From: an uncultured Desulfovibrio sp.
GTDB taxonomy: Bacteria; Desulfobacterota; Desulfovibrionia; Desulfovibrionales; Desulfovibrionaceae
Assembly: GCA_900550745.1 (NCBI GenBank)
Contig: URTO01000134.1
Location: 1 to 5,967 of the forward strand
Length of the DNA stretch: 5,967 nucleotides
Reading direction: 5' to 3'
The notes under the pieces were generated by a model that searched no databases, was not told the DNA's origin, and worked only from the letters and a program-made list of their open reading frames with translations. Below are positions 4,543 to 5,967 of the stretch, one piece after another (position 1 is the first letter of the stretch; every line of letters starts with the position of its first letter). The position numbers and the translations under genes are program-made.

Positions 4543-5313
4543 TTATTTGCACCACGGGGCGTTGCCCTTGTCCCAAAGGGCATTGAGCGCCTGCGCGTCA
4601 CGCAAGGTATCCATGCACTGCCAGAAACCGGTGTGGCGGTACATGGAAAGCTGGCCTTCGGCGGCAAGGCGTTCGAGCGGCTCCTTTTCGAGATCGCAGG
4701 ACTCATCCTCAGAAAGATAGTCAAGGAATTCGCGCTTGAACACGAAGAACCCGCAGTTGATGTATTCGTCCAGGACGGGCTTTTCCTGCCAAGACAGGAT
4801 GTTCCCGTTTTCATCGGTCTTGACGGAACCGAAGCGGGAAGGCATCCGAACGCCGGTAAAGGTCGCCATCTTGCCGGATTTGATATGGAAATCGACCAGT
4901 TCGCTGATATTGATGTCGGAAACGCCGTCCCCGTAGGTGACCATGAAGCGATCCGTGTCGATGTGCTGCGCGATGCGCTTGATGCGCGCCCCCTTCAGGG
5001 TTTCCTGCCCGGTGTCGGACATGGTGACGCGCCAGTCGGTCACCTGCGCGGTCGGGTGGTAGGTCGTCGAGCCGGTGGCGAGATCCACGGTGAAGTCCGC
5101 ATTGCGCATACGGTAATCGTGGAAATACTGCTTGATGACCTCCCCCTTGTAGCCGAGGGGCAGCACAAAATCCTTGTGACCGTACCGGGCGTACATGGAC
5201 ATGATATGCCACAGCACCGGACGCCCGCCGATTTCGACCATCGGCTTGGGTTTGAACTCGGTTTCTTCGCGGAGCCGGGTTCCCTTACCGCCACACAGAA
5301 TAATAACTTTCAT
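4543..5313 (-). CDS. rfbF: glucose-1-phosphate cytidylyltransferase
   Basis: This enzyme makes CDP-glucose and pyrophosphate from glucose-1-phosphate and CTP, the first committed step of CDP-sugar synthesis in the cytosol. The 256-residue length is the normal family length. It has the nucleotidyltransferase loop LCGGKGTRLREET (6-18) with the RfbF-typical arginine-glutamate stretch, KPKPMVEIGGRP (21-32), YGDGVSDI (127-134) with the metal-binding aspartate D129, EKP (177-179), INCGFFVF (185-192) and HTGFWQCMDT (227-236). The ATG at 5313 is preceded by GAGG seven bases upstream. It is the first gene of the minus-strand set and is divergent from the thioesterase gene. Its stop codon TAA (4545-4543) is followed ten bases later by the long repeat A hairpin, so it may form its own transcript. 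Confidence 0.96.
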   Translation of the reverse strand: MKVIILCGGKGTRLREETEFKPKPMVEIGGRPVLWHIMSMYARYGHKDFVLPLGYKGEVIKQYFHDYRMRNADFTVDLATGSTTYHPTAQVTDWRVTMSDTGQETLKGARIKRIAQHIDTDRFMVTYGDGVSDINISELVDFHIKSGKMATFTGVRMPSRFGSVKTDENGNILSWQEKPVLDEYINCGFFVFKREFLDYLSEDESCDLEKEPLERLAAEGQLSMYRHTGFWQCMDTLRDAQALNALWDKGNAPWCK

Positions 5314-5492
5314 GGACTTGCCTCATGTTTCCAGATATAGGAAGCTCCGTATCCCGACCGGACTGCCGGAGTGCGGCCACACTAGCAAAACACGCGGCAA
5401 AGGTGAATACCCCGTCCTTCCGGGCAAAAAGCCGCCGCCCCGCAATCCTTTTCCAGCCCCTTTTCGACGCCATCCGCATCAGGAGGAATCCC
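5314..5492. promoter_or_regulatory. divergent promoter region of rfbF and the thioesterase gene
   Basis: This 179-base gap must hold the starts of both divergent transcripts. The ribosome sites are visible at each edge: GAGG before rfbF and AGGAGG (5481-5486) before the thioesterase gene. A TATATC on the minus strand (5339-5334) could be a -10 box for rfbF, but I see no good -35 partner at the right distance. No clear plus-strand promoter stands out. The thioesterase frame is open back to an ATG at 5325, but that part does not look like the family. Confidence 0.4.
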
Positions 5493-5921
5493 ATGTCCCC
5501 ATCCGTCCAGGCCATCAAACGGTTCCTTGAAGCCCACGACCGTTTTGCCATGCACAACGGCATCACCGTTGAAGATGCCGACTACGATTACGGCAAGGTC
5601 AGCCTCGCGTTTGAAGATCACGTCAAAAACTCCCTCGACATGCTGCACGGCGGCGCGCTGTTCACCCTCGCGGACATGGCTTTCGGCCTTGCTTCCAACT
5701 TCGGGCAGGAAGACGGCACCATGATCAGCACCAACGCCACCATATCCTACATGAAAAGCGCCAAGGCAGGCCCCATCGTCGCCGAAGCCCGGCTCGCCAA
5801 CGGCGGCAGGCATCTCGCCACCTATGAAGTCAAAATCTACGACGGGCAGGGAACCTATATCGCCTGCGCCATGATCTCCGGCTACCGCCTCGACACGAAG
5901 CTGGCGATTGAAGGGGAATAG
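5493..5921 (+). CDS. PaaI-like hotdog-fold thioesterase
   Basis: This small cytosolic acyl-CoA thioesterase-type protein of the PaaI/YbgC hotdog group hydrolyses a thioester to free CoA and acid; its substrate is not readable from sequence. The ATG at 5493 has a strong AGGAGG site six bases upstream and gives 142 residues, the usual length. The frame is open upstream to 5325, but the extra part is not family-like. HGGALFTLADMAFGLASN (52-69) is the hotdog helix signature, with HGG and candidate catalytic D61. GTMISTNATISYMKSAKAG (75-93) and the strand YEVKIYDGQGTYIACAMISGY (111-131, quoted here only as location markers Y111 to Y131) complete the fold. There is no signal peptide or membrane segment. 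It is divergent from the sugar genes, so a shared role is not implied. A repeat A hairpin follows seven bases after the stop. Confidence 0.9.
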   Translation: MSPSVQAIKRFLEAHDRFAMHNGITVEDADYDYGKVSLAFEDHVKNSLDMLHGGALFTLADMAFGLASNFGQEDGTMISTNATISYMKSAKAGPIVAEARLANGGRHLATYEVKIYDGQGTYIACAMISGYRLDTKLAIEGE

Positions 5922-5928
5922 AATATGT

Positions 5929-5967
5929 GGGGGAAGGGAGGGGGAACCTTTCTAAAGAAAGGTTCCC
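5929..5967 (+). repeat. repeat A copy 3: post-stop hairpin after the thioesterase gene, cut by window end
   Basis: GGGAACCTTTCT (5942-5953) pairs perfectly with AGAAAGGTTCCC (5956-5967), and the purine-rich 5' part (GGGGGAAGGGAGG) indicates that the stem continues beyond the window. The design is the same as behind queE and rfbF: stop codon, seven to ten bases, then a purine-first long stem with a two-base centre. The tail cannot be seen. Confidence 0.7.

Noticed and set aside
2765..4720. Long plus-strand reading frame (651 codons) across rfbG
   Set aside because: It is opposite rfbG and the repeat-filled gap, shows no family signature and runs through the hairpins. It is a shadow frame.
5325..5492. 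N-terminal extension of the thioesterase to the ATG at 5325
   Set aside because: It would add 56 residues with no hotdog-family likeness and no ribosome site. AGGAGG stands directly before the ATG at 5493.

Overview
This GC-rich bacterial window holds six protein genes: a queuosine-pathway gene (queE), four genes of a CDP-sugar pathway on the minus strand, and a small hotdog-fold thioesterase gene. The spaces between genes are rich in long G/C hairpins of recurring design. Hairpins of this kind (purine-rich first arm, pyrimidine-rich second arm, just after stop codons) recall intergenic DNA of Desulfovibrionaceae such as Desulfovibrio or Bilophila. That placement is an inference from style and memory, not from a search.

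Layout: positions 1-291 are AT-rich DNA without a supported gene, with a candidate promoter for queE. queE (292-933, +) converges on the sugar genes across a 435-base gap packed with hairpins and repeats. On the minus strand, read in the direction of transcription, come rfbF (5313-4543), a 344-base gap with inverted counterparts of the same repeats, rfbG (4198-3038), a cupin sugar epimerase or isomerase (3054-2608, overlapping rfbG by 17 bases), a clear rho-independent terminator (2600-2575), and a DegT-family aminotransferase (2499-1369). A 179-base divergent gap separates rfbF from the thioesterase gene (5493-5921, +). That gene is followed by a third copy of the post-stop hairpin, cut by the window end.

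The sugar genes make a coherent pathway. RfbF makes CDP-glucose from glucose-1-phosphate and CTP, and RfbG converts it to CDP-4-keto-6-deoxyglucose. The cupin protein probably epimerises or isomerises the keto sugar, and the aminotransferase probably adds an amino group. The product would be a CDP-activated amino-dideoxyhexose for a surface polysaccharide. The usual partner RfbH (3-dehydrase, leading to 3,6-dideoxyhexoses) is not in the window. The aminotransferase carries the PLP lysine that RfbH lacks.

The most unusual material is non-coding. Two repeat families (A, a post-stop hairpin with a conserved tail; B, a palindrome beside a variable hairpin) occur as A-B to the left and B'-A' to the right of the rfbG-cupin-aminotransferase block. 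Their stems differ in sequence between copies while base pairing is kept, which suggests selection on structure.
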